Source of the DNA: Adhaeribacter radiodurans
GTDB lineage: Bacteria > Bacteroidota > Bacteroidia > Cytophagales > Hymenobacteraceae
Reading direction: 5' to 3'
DNA: 64,000 nucleotides
Assembly (NCBI RefSeq): GCF_014075995.1
Contig: NZ_CP055153.1
Location: forward strand, 3,720,001 to 3,784,000
Shown: one piece after another, positions 18,207-27,333 of the stretch
Numbering within the stretch: position 1 is the first letter of the stretch
How the letters are laid out: the number at the start of each line of letters is the position of its first letter
Made by a program: the position numbers and the translations under genes
The notes under the pieces: model-generated
What the model saw: the letters and a program-made list of their open reading frames with translations, nothing else
What the model was told of the DNA's origin: nothing
The model's database searches: none

Positions 18207-18524
18207 ATGAATATGTCACCTAAGCTTTTTATTACTTTGCTGGTTTACCTGCACGAGGGCGAGGAAGAAAGTTTTCTGAAGTACGAAGATCAGGTATTGC
18301 CTTTACTGCCTAAGTACAACGGGGAACTACTATACCGCATCCGTCCGGAAAAAATAAATTTTGTGCAAACACCCACTGAATATCCTTACGAATTACAATT
18401 ACTTTCTTTTTCTTCCGCCCAGGATTTTGAAAATTACCGCCAGGACAAAGAACGACTTAGCCATGCACCCTTATTTCAGAAATCTATCCGGAAAGTGTTA
18501 TTGCTGCAAAGCCAATCTTCTTAA
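18207..18524 (+). CDS. Small DUF1330-like protein (ferredoxin-like fold)
   Basis: 105 residues from ATG 18207, preceded at about 10 bases by an AGGAAAG ribosome site; an earlier TTG is open but lacks this support. The pattern LFITLLVYLHEGEEESFLKYEDQ followed by ELQLLSFSSAQDFENYRQD and a hydrophobic end fits the dimeric alpha/beta barrel (DUF1330/YciI-like). No catalytic role is known. It lies between the carboxypeptidase and the ABC pair on the same strand and may be co-transcribed. Confidence 0.7.
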   Translation: MNMSPKLFITLLVYLHEGEEESFLKYEDQVLPLLPKYNGELLYRIRPEKINFVQTPTEYPYELQLLSFSSAQDFENYRQDKERLSHAPLFQKSIRKVLLLQSQSS

Positions 18525-18561
18525 TAAAAAATTACTTTATAAACTGTAAAGCCTTATTCCA

Positions 18562-19461
18562 TTGATACCCATTCTGCAAATAGATAATTTATCAAAACGA
18601 TACGGTTCAGTGCAAGCCTTAAAGCAATTGAGTTTAAGCGTGGAACCAGGTAGTGTATACGGTTTATTAGGACCAAATGGCAGCGGTAAAACCACCACCC
18701 TGGGTATTGTGCTGGATGTGTTGCATGCTAGTTCCGGCAGTTTCCAATGGTTTGGCGAAGGACTTAGCCCAAAAACCAAACGGCGCATTGGGGCAATACT
18801 CGAAACGCCTAACTTTTACCCTTACTTGTCGGCCTACCAGAATTTACAGGTAGTAGCCGATGTAAAAGGCGTTTCGCATCAGGCCATCGCACCCGTATTA
18901 GAATTAGTGGGATTGCTAAACCGGAAGAATTCAGCTTTTAAAGGTTTTTCGCTGGGCATGAAACAACGTTTAGCCTTAGCAGCAGCCTTAATAAATAATC
19001 CGGAAGTATTAGTACTCGACGAACCTACGAACGGCTTGGATCCGCAGGGAATTGCCGAAGTAAGAGAATTGATTTTAAATATTGCCGGCCAAGGTAAAAC
19101 CATTATCATTGCCAGTCACTTGCTCGACGAAGTGGAAAAAGTATGTACCCACGTAGCCGTGCTGCAAACCGGTGAACTACGAGCCGCCGGGCCGGTAAGC
19201 AGTATTTTGGCGAAAGAAGATCAGGTATTTATCCAGGTTAACGGCGATGAATCAAGAGCGCAATCTTTGTTACTAAATTTACCAATTACTCTTATAAAAG
19301 CAGAGCGCGATCAGTTTACCTTATCTTTATCCCCAGGTTTTACGAGCGCCGATTTAAACCGGGCATTTTTCGAAAATGGATTGGTTCTGAGTCAACTTAC
19401 AGTTAAAAAGAAAAGCCTGGAAGCTCAATTTTTGCAACTTACTAATACTCGTAACACATGA
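18562..19461 (+). CDS. ABC transporter ATP-binding protein
   Basis: 299 residues from a TTG start (no in-frame ATG upstream fits). Walker A GPNGSGKT is at 37-44, the signature is GFSLGMKQRLALAAAL, Walker B is VLVLDEPTNGLDP, and the switch histidine is in IIASHLLDEVEK. The C-terminal region resembles BcrA/CcmA/NatA exporters. It supplies energy to the permease encoded next; the start of that gene overlaps this stop (ATGA). The substrate is unknown; drugs, lipids or ions are typical for the group. Confidence 0.92.
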   Translation: MIPILQIDNLSKRYGSVQALKQLSLSVEPGSVYGLLGPNGSGKTTTLGIVLDVLHASSGSFQWFGEGLSPKTKRRIGAILETPNFYPYLSAYQNLQVVADVKGVSHQAIAPVLELVGLLNRKNSAFKGFSLGMKQRLALAAALINNPEVLVLDEPTNGLDPQGIAEVRELILNIAGQGKTIIIASHLLDEVEKVCTHVAVLQTGELRAAGPVSSILAKEDQVFIQVNGDESRAQSLLLNLPITLIKAERDQFTLSLSPGFTSADLNRAFFENGLVLSQLTVKKKSLEAQFLQLTNTRNT

Positions 19462-20231
19462 GTCAATTACTAATAACCGAGCTACGTAAATTATTTCCGT
19501 ATCGTACTTTCTGGACTATTTTACTTTTATTTACCGGTCTTTTATTATTATTTGTGTACCTGGGCAGTAAAGTAGAACTTAATGGCCAGGCGGCCGGACC
19601 AACGCTGTATAGTTTCCCGGATATCTGGTTAAAGCTGACCTACATTGCCAGCTATTTCAATCTATTATTGGGCATTCTGATTATAATTATCATTACCGAT
19701 GAATATAGTTTTAGAACCTTTCGGCAACAAGTAATTGATGGCTGGTTTAAACATGATGTTATTCTGGCAAAACTGCTCGTAATTATATTAATTGCTGCTT
19801 TTGGTACAGTGGTGTTGCTCGGTACCGGTTTGTTTTTTGGCTACTCTTATTCTCCTTCTACTGCAAGCGCTAAAGTTATTCAGGATATTAGGCACCTTGC
19901 TTTTTATTTTGTACAAGCGGTTGGGTATATGACCTTGGCTATGTTGTTCGCTTTCCTGATTCGAAAGAATGGATTAGCTATTATCACTTTTTTAATTTAC
20001 GCTAAAATTATTGAGCCCATTATTCATTCGCGTTTCCCCGACGAAGTAGATCAGTATTTCCCCATGAAAGTTCTGTCTAGTTTAACCCCTACCCCGGGCC
20101 GCGATGTGTTGGAGTCGATTACGGGTCCTACTTTGGCGCTTACTCCTACTGCTGCCTTGCTCCCCGCCATTGGCTACATTGGATTATTTTCTGTTTTATC
20201 TTATTTTATTATAAAATACCGGGATTTATAA
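19458..20231 (+). CDS. ABC-2 type permease
   Basis: 257 residues with six hydrophobic segments (for example ILLLFTGLLLLFVYLGS, YFNLLLGILIIIIITDEYSF and VILIAAFGTVVLLGTGLFFGY). The EYSFRTFRQQVIDG segment after the second helix is the coupling region typical of ABC-2 permeases. It is translationally coupled to the ATPase and forms an exporter with it. The substrate cannot be read from the sequence. Confidence 0.85.
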   Translation: MSQLLITELRKLFPYRTFWTILLLFTGLLLLFVYLGSKVELNGQAAGPTLYSFPDIWLKLTYIASYFNLLLGILIIIIITDEYSFRTFRQQVIDGWFKHDVILAKLLVIILIAAFGTVVLLGTGLFFGYSYSPSTASAKVIQDIRHLAFYFVQAVGYMTLAMLFAFLIRKNGLAIITFLIYAKIIEPIIHSRFPDEVDQYFPMKVLSSLTPTPGRDVLESITGPTLALTPTAALLPAIGYIGLFSVLSYFIIKYRDL

Positions 20232-20690
20232 AACCTAAAACATTTAGAATACCTGGCCTTATTCTAATCAAAAGCTGAGCTTAAATATCTAAATCTGTTT
20301 AGATGAAAACAGATAAGGAAAATTCACTTTTAAAATTGCTTCCCTTTATTAAAATAGACAGTAAAACAGTCAAGGCTAGTATACCCATTCATTATCGGTA
20401 AATAAGTACCTACATATGCTCTTGTTTACAACGATAATGAAAAGAAAACCCATAAATACCCTTAAATACCAGGAATACTACTTCTACAAGCACGAATGCG
20501 CCTAATCTTCGATCAACTAATACGATTACTATAAATAAAATAGATGTATCCGAAATAAAAGAATGTTTTAGATAATTTCTGAAATCTAAAAGGTAGGTAT
20601 TAAGATAAAAACTAGTGAAAACGCGGAAACAGATGCACCAATCCTTTTCGTCGTTATAAAGTAGAAAATACGAATGGATAAATTTTATTC
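20232..20690. other. Intergenic, no gene seen
   Basis: AT-rich DNA between converging genes; no terminator for the ABC pair was clear. I see no ORF or repeat. Confidence 0.4.
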
Positions 20691-20722
20691 AAAAAAAAAA
20701 GTACACTCTATTAGGTGTACTT
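20691..20722 (-). terminator. Rho-independent terminator (minus strand)
   Basis: AAGTACAC (20699-20706) pairs with GTGTACTT (20715-20722); on the minus strand a run of ten T follows. Confidence 0.85.
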
Positions 20723-20746
20723 CCACAACAAACTTATAAATAAATA

Positions 20747-20992
20747 CTATTGACCTTCGGTTTCTGATCCGCTGTTGGCTTTACTTTTTCTACCGCGGTA
20801 TCCACCCCGTTTTTTCACGGTTAGTTTTCCTTCTTTGGCTTTGGTAATTAAAGATTCTAATTCCTCTAAACCTTTCTTTTGTTGCTCTACGTAACGTTCC
20901 AAGCTAGTAGTTAAAGCGCCTAAGAGTTCTTTGTTTTGTTGTGCATCTTGTAGAGTCTGCACAATTTCGGTAATATTTGCTTCTTTTGCCAT
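20747..20992 (-). CDS. Small coiled-coil protein with basic tail
   Basis: 81 residues. Residues 5-65 are one amphipathic helix (EIVQTLQDAQQNKELLGALT, then KKGLEELESLITKAKEG). Residues 57-72 are strongly basic (KKRGGYRGRKSK), followed by a polar acidic end. It may bind nucleic acid or a partner. It has its own terminator and about 850 bases of upstream DNA. I do not recognise the family. Confidence 0.65.
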   Translation of the reverse strand: MAKEANITEIVQTLQDAQQNKELLGALTTSLERYVEQQKKGLEELESLITKAKEGKLTVKKRGGYRGRKSKANSGSETEGQ

Positions 20993-21850
20993 TAGGGGTT
21001 TGAAATATGGGTTAATGTAAAATATGAAAGGGCTAAGTTATTTAATTTAGTTAAATAATGATGTATCATTTTATTAAGTTGATAACATTCATTTCACTAA
21101 TGCAGCACAATTAACCAAATCAATTTATAGGAATGAAATTACTTTTTCCTAAAAACAGAAAAAACATCAATGTAAATTACTAAATCTTAAAAATCACAAA
21201 GCTCTTATAACCAAATAATTACTTTTACCATATTACCCTGTAAAGTAAAACAAGGGAAATAAATTTTGATAATAGATAGCTATTAACTTTTAACATAAAG
21301 CCTATATCATAACAGTGAAATTTTGCCTTTTAATTAAATTAAAATAGTGTTCTTTCTGCTTTTGAGAAATACTTAGCTTCTATTGATACTATCTATTTTG
21401 ATTAAAAATAACCTACTCAATCAATAGAATACTTTAAATAGAACTAAAAACAAGTCGAATAAACTTAGAAATGAAGGCAATGAAGGGATAGCTGCTAGTC
21501 TTATTTAAATACTTAATAAGTAAATAAAAGGTAGGAATAATGATTAACTGACCTACAAACAAAATACTTAATAATTAAAAAAGCGTAGAACCAGACACAA
21601 GTGTATTAAATTAGTAGGTGATCGTCATTTTACCTGCATCCTAATACCAAATGCTAAATTGCAAACACCTCATCTTCTCTCTATATGCAACAGGCATTTT
21701 TTCTCTTTAAGTGGGGCTACCTGTAAAATAAACTAATCAATCTTATAACTCTAGCCAGTTATAGAATAGAAACGACCAGTTATGAAACAGTCGTTGCTTG
21801 TATTGGTAGATTTCTGCACCTTTCCACCATATTTTCAATCTCTTAATTAA
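20993..21850. other. Long AT-rich intergenic region
   Basis: About 860 bases between divergent genes. It contains only short ORFs with stops in every frame. No repeat, tRNA-like fold or clear hairpin was seen. Some of it must be promoter DNA for both flanking genes. Confidence 0.45.
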
Positions 21851-22525
21851 ATGACTATGAAACAATTAATATTTCTTTCGCTTTTATTCCTGCTCGCAGT
21901 AATTGGAAGCTGCGAAAAAGCAGAAGACGATTTTACTCCCCGCTCATCTTCCGCTCAATCCCCTATCGAAGCAACTTCTATCAATAGCCAATCTTCTACT
22001 TCTACGCTTGCCCAGGAAAGTGCCCTTCAGATAATCAACTTCAACTACGGAGATGTATTTTATACGATTAACCTCGACCAGGTAAAAGGCATAAGTCGGG
22101 AACAATTTACGCAGTGGTTACAAGGTACCCGGCTCGCACCTGCCAAAAAGCGTTTGTTACCGCTACTCAGCCACTCGGCTACAAAATACATTTTACTCAA
22201 AAATGTTAAATTACGTGCCACTGGTAAACTAGCCACGGTTGCTTTAATTGGCGTACCTAATGCACTTTCCGGTCATTATGCATCTGTTATTACCGTAATA
22301 AACCAACCCTATATTTTAGAAGGCCTTCCCGTTAAGTTATGCTTTGTAAAAAAATGCTCGCCTTATCTACAATGTATAAACTGGATTGCCGTCGCTCGTG
22401 AGGGTTCAGTATGCCCGTCTAATCAGTGCGATAGTAATAATCCTTGTACTTTTGACGCCGCTCCTCCCGGCACTACAATTGGTTTTCAGTCATTAAAAGA
22501 TGCCATAGCGCAGTTTCAACCTTGA
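21851..22525 (+). CDS. Cys-rich lipoprotein, unknown function
   Basis: 224 residues; ATG 21857 is an alternative start two codons in. The signal peptide ends in lipobox VIGSC with C21, so the protein should be lipid-anchored, probably at the outer membrane. A Ser/Gln linker (about 30-60) leads to a globular domain, and the last 60 residues hold six cysteines (LCFVKKC, LQC, VCPSNQC, NPC) likely to form disulfides. No family is recognised. A two-component system begins 329 bases later. Confidence 0.75.
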   Translation: MTMKQLIFLSLLFLLAVIGSCEKAEDDFTPRSSSAQSPIEATSINSQSSTSTLAQESALQIINFNYGDVFYTINLDQVKGISREQFTQWLQGTRLAPAKKRLLPLLSHSATKYILLKNVKLRATGKLATVALIGVPNALSGHYASVITVINQPYILEGLPVKLCFVKKCSPYLQCINWIAVAREGSVCPSNQCDSNNPCTFDAAPPGTTIGFQSLKDAIAQFQP

Positions 22526-22854
22526 GTTGTGTTGTTCAAGCAACCATGAAATACTTATTCCTTATAAGCCTATCAACCCTTAAAGTCATTAATCGTCTCT
22601 ATCATTAACCTAGCTACTGGTAGAGACGGTCTTATCGTAGAACAATACACTTTATGCATGTAACGTGCTGGCATTTTGTTTTAAACCATTGCCTCCAAGC
22701 TAAACAGGATTATAACTTCTACATATAAATAACTTAAATAAAGCTTTAACCTGAATAACCACTAATTTTATAGCTTTTATTACCTTTAATTCTTACCTTG
22801 AGAGAAGATTCTGCCACCTAACCTACCTGATTTTCATATTTTTATGGTACAGTT
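22526..22854. other. Intergenic with a weak hairpin
   Basis: GTCTCTATCA (22595-22604) can pair with TGGTAGAGAC (22618-22627) with one mismatch, but no T-run follows, so it is at best a weak terminator. TTACCTTTAA near 22780 faintly resembles a -7 box. Confidence 0.35.
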
Positions 22855-24912
22855 ATGGAACCTCGCTGTCGTTTACTCTCGCTGTTACTTTTTCTCTTTA
22901 GCTTAGTTTTTTGCTTTAAAACCGAAGCAACCAAATTAAGGCCAGTTCAGTCCGGACAATCAGTATCACCGCTGGCTCAAGATGAAGTAGACAGTTTAAA
23001 GGCACTATTTCCTTTTGTTACCAGAGAAACAGATAAAATAGATATTTATGGGCAATTATGCTTTACCTATGCCAGTACCATCGGCAATTTAGACGTGGCC
23101 TATCAATATGCCGATAGTATTCATTTTCTGGCCAATAAAGTAAATAATAAAACGGGAAAAGCTTCGGCTACTTACTATTACGGCATGCTGGCCCGCTTCG
23201 ATGGAAAATTTTCCGAGGCTATCCAATATTTAAATCAATACTTAAATTTTTGCCGATCAAACAAGGACTCTACCGGATTAGCGAATGGGTTATTTCAATT
23301 AGCGGTAGTGCAGCATGAACTGGGGAATTACGATAAAAGCCTGGAAATTAGTTACCAGGCTAAGGACTTATACGCCCAACTAAGAAATTCTTACGGAATA
23401 GCCCGCGTATTCATGAATATAGGCAACTTATTTACTTCCATGAAAAAGTGGGAAGATGCAATAGTCATGTACAAGCAGTCGCTAACTTATTTTACCCAGT
23501 TAAAATCAGATTTAAACGCCAGAATGGGCAAGTTGCGGGTTCTGGTGAATTTAGGAAATGCTTACGCCGAAACCAAACAATACGAAAAAGCCCGTAATTT
23601 CTATAAGCAAGCCTTACCCATCTGTTATTCCGTTGGCTCGAAACGTACCGCAGCCACCACCCTGAGCAATATCGGCGAAGTATTTAATGCACTTCAACAA
23701 TACGATAGTGCTTTGGTGTATCATCTGCGGGCTTTAACTATTCGGGAGCAAGCAGCGCAAAAAGATAAATTGGCGGCTAATTTAATTTGGGTAGGTGAAA
23801 CATACCTTTTTTTAAAAAATTACCCGCAAGCCAAGCACTATCTTTTAAGAGCCCACGCATTGGCGTATGAATTCCGTACCAAGCCTATTTTGCGGGATGT
23901 TTATCAAAAGTTAGCCTTGCTTTATTCTACCCAGCATTATTTTGAAAAAGCCCTGGAGTACCAACAGTTATACGCCACCCTTAAAGATAGCGTGCTGAAC
24001 GAAGAAACGGCTCAGCGGCTCAGTGAACTACAAACCAAGTACCAAACCGAAGAAAAAGACAAGCAAATAGCTATTCTGGCCAAAGAGAAACAAGTGCGAC
24101 AAAAGGAAGCGCAGCGCCAGGCCTTACAACAAAAAGCCTTATTAGGTGGCTTATTCCTGATAACCATTATTGCTTTATTAATAATTTTTTTGTTGCGCCA
24201 GCGCCTGAAAAATCAAAAATTAGTAATGGCCAAAAATCAGGAAATTAAAGAATCTAATTTAAAACGCCAGATGAGTGAGTTGGAAATGAAAGCTTTACGG
24301 GCGCAAATGAATCCGCACTTTATTTTTAATTGCATGAACTCCATTAACCGCCTTATTTTAGATGAGGATACGAATAGGGCCTCGCGGTACCTGGTAAAAC
24401 TTTCAAAATTGATCCGGCTGATTTTAGAAAATTCCGAAAGAAGTTCCGTTTCCCTGGAAAATGAATTGACCATGCTCGATGCTTATTTACAATTAGAAAG
24501 CCTGCGCTTTAAAGGCCGCATCTCGTATGAGTTTCGGGTAGACGATGCCATTGATCAGGAAAATACTTTTTTGCCTCCCATGGTGCTACAACCGTTCGTG
24601 GAGAATGCTATTTGGCACGGTTTAATGCACAAAGAAAAAAATGAACCTGGTTTTATTAGCATTAGCATTACGGAGGAGGCAGATAGCTTAACCTGCGTGA
24701 TTGAAGATAACGGGGTAGGCAGAGAAATGGCCACAATTCTTGAGAAAAAATCAATTATCGGCCGAAAATCTATGGGTTTGCAAATAACCGAAGAACGATT
24801 AAAAATACTGAATAAAGATAAAATGGATAAGTTAATTTACATAACGGATTTAAAAGATTCGCTTAACCAGGCTTTAGGTACCCGGGTAGATATTCACGTT
24901 CCATTAGGATAA
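22855..24912 (+). CDS. TPR-containing sensor histidine kinase (LytS/YehU type)
   Basis: 685 residues: signal peptide (about 1-25), periplasmic tetratricopeptide repeats (about 60-380, for example YQYADSIHFLANKVNN and ARNFYKQALPICYSVGSKR), a coiled coil, one membrane helix (about 426-445, LLGGLFLITIIALLIIFLL), then the His_kinase domain with H488 in RAQMNPHFIFNCMNSINRL and a HATPase end (PFVENAIWHGLMH, DNGVGREM). It senses an unknown signal and phosphorylates the regulator encoded four bases downstream. This architecture is typical of Bacteroidota. Confidence 0.92.
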   Translation: MEPRCRLLSLLLFLFSLVFCFKTEATKLRPVQSGQSVSPLAQDEVDSLKALFPFVTRETDKIDIYGQLCFTYASTIGNLDVAYQYADSIHFLANKVNNKTGKASATYYYGMLARFDGKFSEAIQYLNQYLNFCRSNKDSTGLANGLFQLAVVQHELGNYDKSLEISYQAKDLYAQLRNSYGIARVFMNIGNLFTSMKKWEDAIVMYKQSLTYFTQLKSDLNARMGKLRVLVNLGNAYAETKQYEKARNFYKQALPICYSVGSKRTAATTLSNIGEVFNALQQYDSALVYHLRALTIREQAAQKDKLAANLIWVGETYLFLKNYPQAKHYLLRAHALAYEFRTKPILRDVYQKLALLYSTQHYFEKALEYQQLYATLKDSVLNEETAQRLSELQTKYQTEEKDKQIAILAKEKQVRQKEAQRQALQQKALLGGLFLITIIALLIIFLLRQRLKNQKLVMAKNQEIKESNLKRQMSELEMKALRAQMNPHFIFNCMNSINRLILDEDTNRASRYLVKLSKLIRLILENSERSSVSLENELTMLDAYLQLESLRFKGRISYEFRVDDAIDQENTFLPPMVLQPFVENAIWHGLMHKEKNEPGFISISITEEADSLTCVIEDNGVGREMATILEKKSIIGRKSMGLQITEERLKILNKDKMDKLIYITDLKDSLNQALGTRVDIHVPLG

Positions 24913-24915
24913 AGT

Positions 24916-25665
24916 ATGGTCCGTGCTATTATTATCGACGATGAAATTGATGCCCGGGAAGCCTTGAAGCTGGCTTTAAATAAATACTGCCCGGACGTAA
25001 CAGTGCTGCGCTGCTGCGAAACTCCCCAACTGGGCTTAAAGGCAATTGAAACGCTGGAGCCGGATTTAGTTTTTTTAGATGTACAAATGCCTGGAATGTC
25101 GGGTTTTGATCTATTACAGCGGATAAAAAAAGTAAATTTTGTCGTTATTTTTGTTACGGCCTTCGACCGTTATGCCATTAAAGCCATAAAATTTAGCGCT
25201 TTAGATTATTTGCTCAAACCAGTAGACGTGGATGATCTTATTCAGGCAATACAAAAAGTAAAAGAACAAGCAGCTACATCCCGCCCAGCGTATCATTACC
25301 AATCGGCTTTGAATAATAGCCAGCACGCCGGCGGTAAAATCCAGAAAATAGCGGTACCTACCCACGATGGAATTGATTTTTTTCTGACCGACGATATTAT
25401 TTACTGTGAGGCCGACGGAAGTTATACCACTTTAATTTTAAAGAACAAATCCAAACAAATCGTCTGCAAGAAACTCATCGACTTTGAAAATTTACTTACC
25501 GAATCCGGTTTTTGTCGGGTCCATCATTCTTTCCTGATTAATATGAAGCATATTTTAAAGTACATAAAAGGGGAAGGGGGCTACGTTATTCTAACCGATA
25601 ACCACCACGTAGATATTTCCCGCCGGAAAAAAGAAGAATTTCTGCAATTACTCGATCGTCTTTAA
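24916..25665 (+). CDS. LytTR family response regulator
   Basis: 249 residues. The receiver domain (1-120) has acidic residues in IIIDDEIDAR and the phospho-acceptor D55 in LVFLDVQMPGMSGFD. The conserved T is in FVTAFDRYAIKAIKFSALDYLLKPV. The LytTR DNA-binding domain (about 145-249) includes IIYCEADGSYTTLIL and FCRVHHSFLINMKHI. It is an operon partner of the TPR kinase with a 3-base gap. Targets are unknown and may include nearby genes. Confidence 0.94.
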   Translation: MVRAIIIDDEIDAREALKLALNKYCPDVTVLRCCETPQLGLKAIETLEPDLVFLDVQMPGMSGFDLLQRIKKVNFVVIFVTAFDRYAIKAIKFSALDYLLKPVDVDDLIQAIQKVKEQAATSRPAYHYQSALNNSQHAGGKIQKIAVPTHDGIDFFLTDDIIYCEADGSYTTLILKNKSKQIVCKKLIDFENLLTESGFCRVHHSFLINMKHILKYIKGEGGYVILTDNHHVDISRRKKEEFLQLLDRL

Positions 25666-25935
25666 AAACCTTTTATTCTCTATTACATTCTTTTAAACTT
25701 TCCCTACCCTTTGTTGCCCCAGATTATTTACAACTAATATACTTACCTGGCTAATTATTGGATTTAGTAAGTTTTAGCTACACTTATGTTTTGCAGGTAA
25801 CCACTTGTGAAATGCCTAATGCCACCCGTAAAACAGCACTGTTTTTCGCAGGATTGCTCCTTTATCTTTCCTCTATAAATCAGGTAAACTCCAATGTTTG
25901 ATGATTTAATAAAAAATTAATAATAACAATTTAAA

Positions 25936-25942
25936 AAGGAGG
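25936..25942 (+). promoter_or_regulatory. Strong Shine-Dalgarno site
   Basis: AAGGAGG five bases before ATG 25948. Such a full match is unusual in Bacteroidota, whose genes mostly lack it. It fixes the start of the interrupted gene below. Confidence 0.7.
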
Positions 25943-25947
25943 CTATT

Positions 25948-26325
25948 ATGGCAGACAAATTAAAAGTAACATTTACTACCATTAACGTAACCAACAACGG
26001 CGAATGGACCGGAAAAGGAGAAGTTTACTAGGAATTAACCGTGGATGATCAACCCGTGGATCACCGATCGCTTACCAACCCGCTGAAAGTAGCCGATGGC
26101 GAAACCATTCAGCTAACAAAGAGTGCAACCGTTAGTAAAATGCCGGGGCAGCCCTTAACCATTCAGGGTTCAGTGAGTGAAAAGGACAATTTGGATAAGG
26201 ACGATTTTGCCGAATTTCTGGACACGTATGTTGGTTCGGCGGGCTGGGGATTGGGCACCCACAAGCGCATTATCCGCGACGGCAACCTGGACGTAACGGT
26301 TACTTACAAAATTGAACGGCAGTGA
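25948..26325 (+). pseudogene. Small beta-rich protein gene interrupted by one amber codon
   Basis: From ATG 25948 the frame reads MADKLKVTFTTINVTNNGEW to GEVY, then TAG (26029-26031), then ELTVDDQPVDHRSLTN and on to TGA 26323-26325 in the same frame. Without the stop it would encode about 124 residues. The alternating pattern suggests a small beta-sandwich; WGLGTHKRIIRDGNLDVTVTY is near the end. One substitution (for example TGG or TAC to TAG) explains the break. There is no signal peptide. The frame after the stop is intact over 97 codons, so the lesion is recent, a sequencing error, or read through. Family unknown. A terminator follows. Confidence 0.75.
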
Positions 26326-26382
26326 GTTAATTTTTGAGACGGTAAGTCAAAACCCGCAACTAAGGAATCATTATTATGGCAC

Positions 26383-26420
26383 AAAGCTCCGGTAGGTAAA
26401 CCTGCTGGAGCTTTATTTTT
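26383..26420 (+). terminator. Rho-independent terminator
   Basis: AAAGCTCC (26383-26390) pairs with GGAGCTTT (26407-26414), with further imperfect pairing inside, then ATTTTTAT. Confidence 0.75.
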
Positions 26421-26650
26421 ATAAGGGTATTTACCTTTTATTCAGCTGATTATATTAATGGTGTTCAAAATCCTACCGAGTACCAAGTAATAACCGCCAC
26501 TAGTGAATTTCTGGTATTTTTCTCCTCCTTACTATCCTATCTTTCTTAAACAAAAACAAAATAGCTATAGAATATGCGCGCTTACTTCAGGCTATTTATT
26601 GGAACCTATTAATCTTTCTGACTGAATCACTAACCCTAATTTTAAAGATC

Positions 26651-26881
26651 ATGCGCTATAATAAACAAACCTGTCATCGTTGCGGTGCAGAAACCAATTC
26701 GCTCCGCGCTTCCTGGTTTAATATTCACCTATTGTGCTGCGATTGCCGCCAAGAAGAAGCTGCTCACCCACTCTACACCTACGCCCAACATGTAGAATTT
26801 GTAAAAACTCAAACCGGAAATTACTTTTTCGCCGGCATTGGTTTGCCCGTTGACATACAAACAAAGCATTGCCGCCAATAA
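26651..26881 (+). CDS. Small zinc-ribbon-like protein
   Basis: 76 residues. C8-x2-C11 and C29-x2-C32 make a four-cysteine zinc knuckle (TCHRCGAET and LLCCDCRQEE). The rest is helical, with HVEFVKTQTGNYFFAGIGLP. Small zinc ribbons of this kind bind nucleic acid or proteins. It stands alone and no family is recognised. Confidence 0.6.
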   Translation: MRYNKQTCHRCGAETNSLRASWFNIHLLCCDCRQEEAAHPLYTYAQHVEFVKTQTGNYFFAGIGLPVDIQTKHCRQ

Positions 26882-27333
26882 AGTATGAGTAGATTTGATA
26901 ATTTAAAATTTCCCCAAAATACTTCGGCTACTTAACAAATTTATGATGGCTTTGAAACCAGGAACATTCTCCGCGCAAGAATATCTGAAGTAAAGCTTGT
27001 TTTTGAAATCATACCTCACATGGATTTACTAAAAAATGCCATTTGATTATTAGCAGCAGAAAGAATTTAAGGTAACCAGAAGTTTTAACTACTATGGGTT
27101 TAATCCGACTACTCATAATGGTACCAACAAGACCTACCCTGCTCTAATAAGTTAAGTTTCCGCTAGTTCTTGAGGAAACTACTCCAAAATTACTCGTTCG
27201 TCGGTCAACTTAATATTTTCTGTTTAACCGCTCTACACCTTACAACTCACTTTGTAGTCCCCAATGCAATAACTAATTATTGCCCCTCCGCTTAACCATT
27301 TTAATTCACTATTCACCTAAAAATTATATTCAA
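26882..27333. other. Intergenic, no gene seen
   Basis: About 450 bases; several short reading fragments with frequent stops. I could not recognise a decayed gene. The promoter of the T9SS cargo gene should lie at the right end. Confidence 0.4.

Noticed and set aside
20993-21850. Hidden RNA gene or decayed coding region in a long AT-rich spacer
   Set aside because: No stable stem, tRNA-like fold or readable frame could be found by eye.
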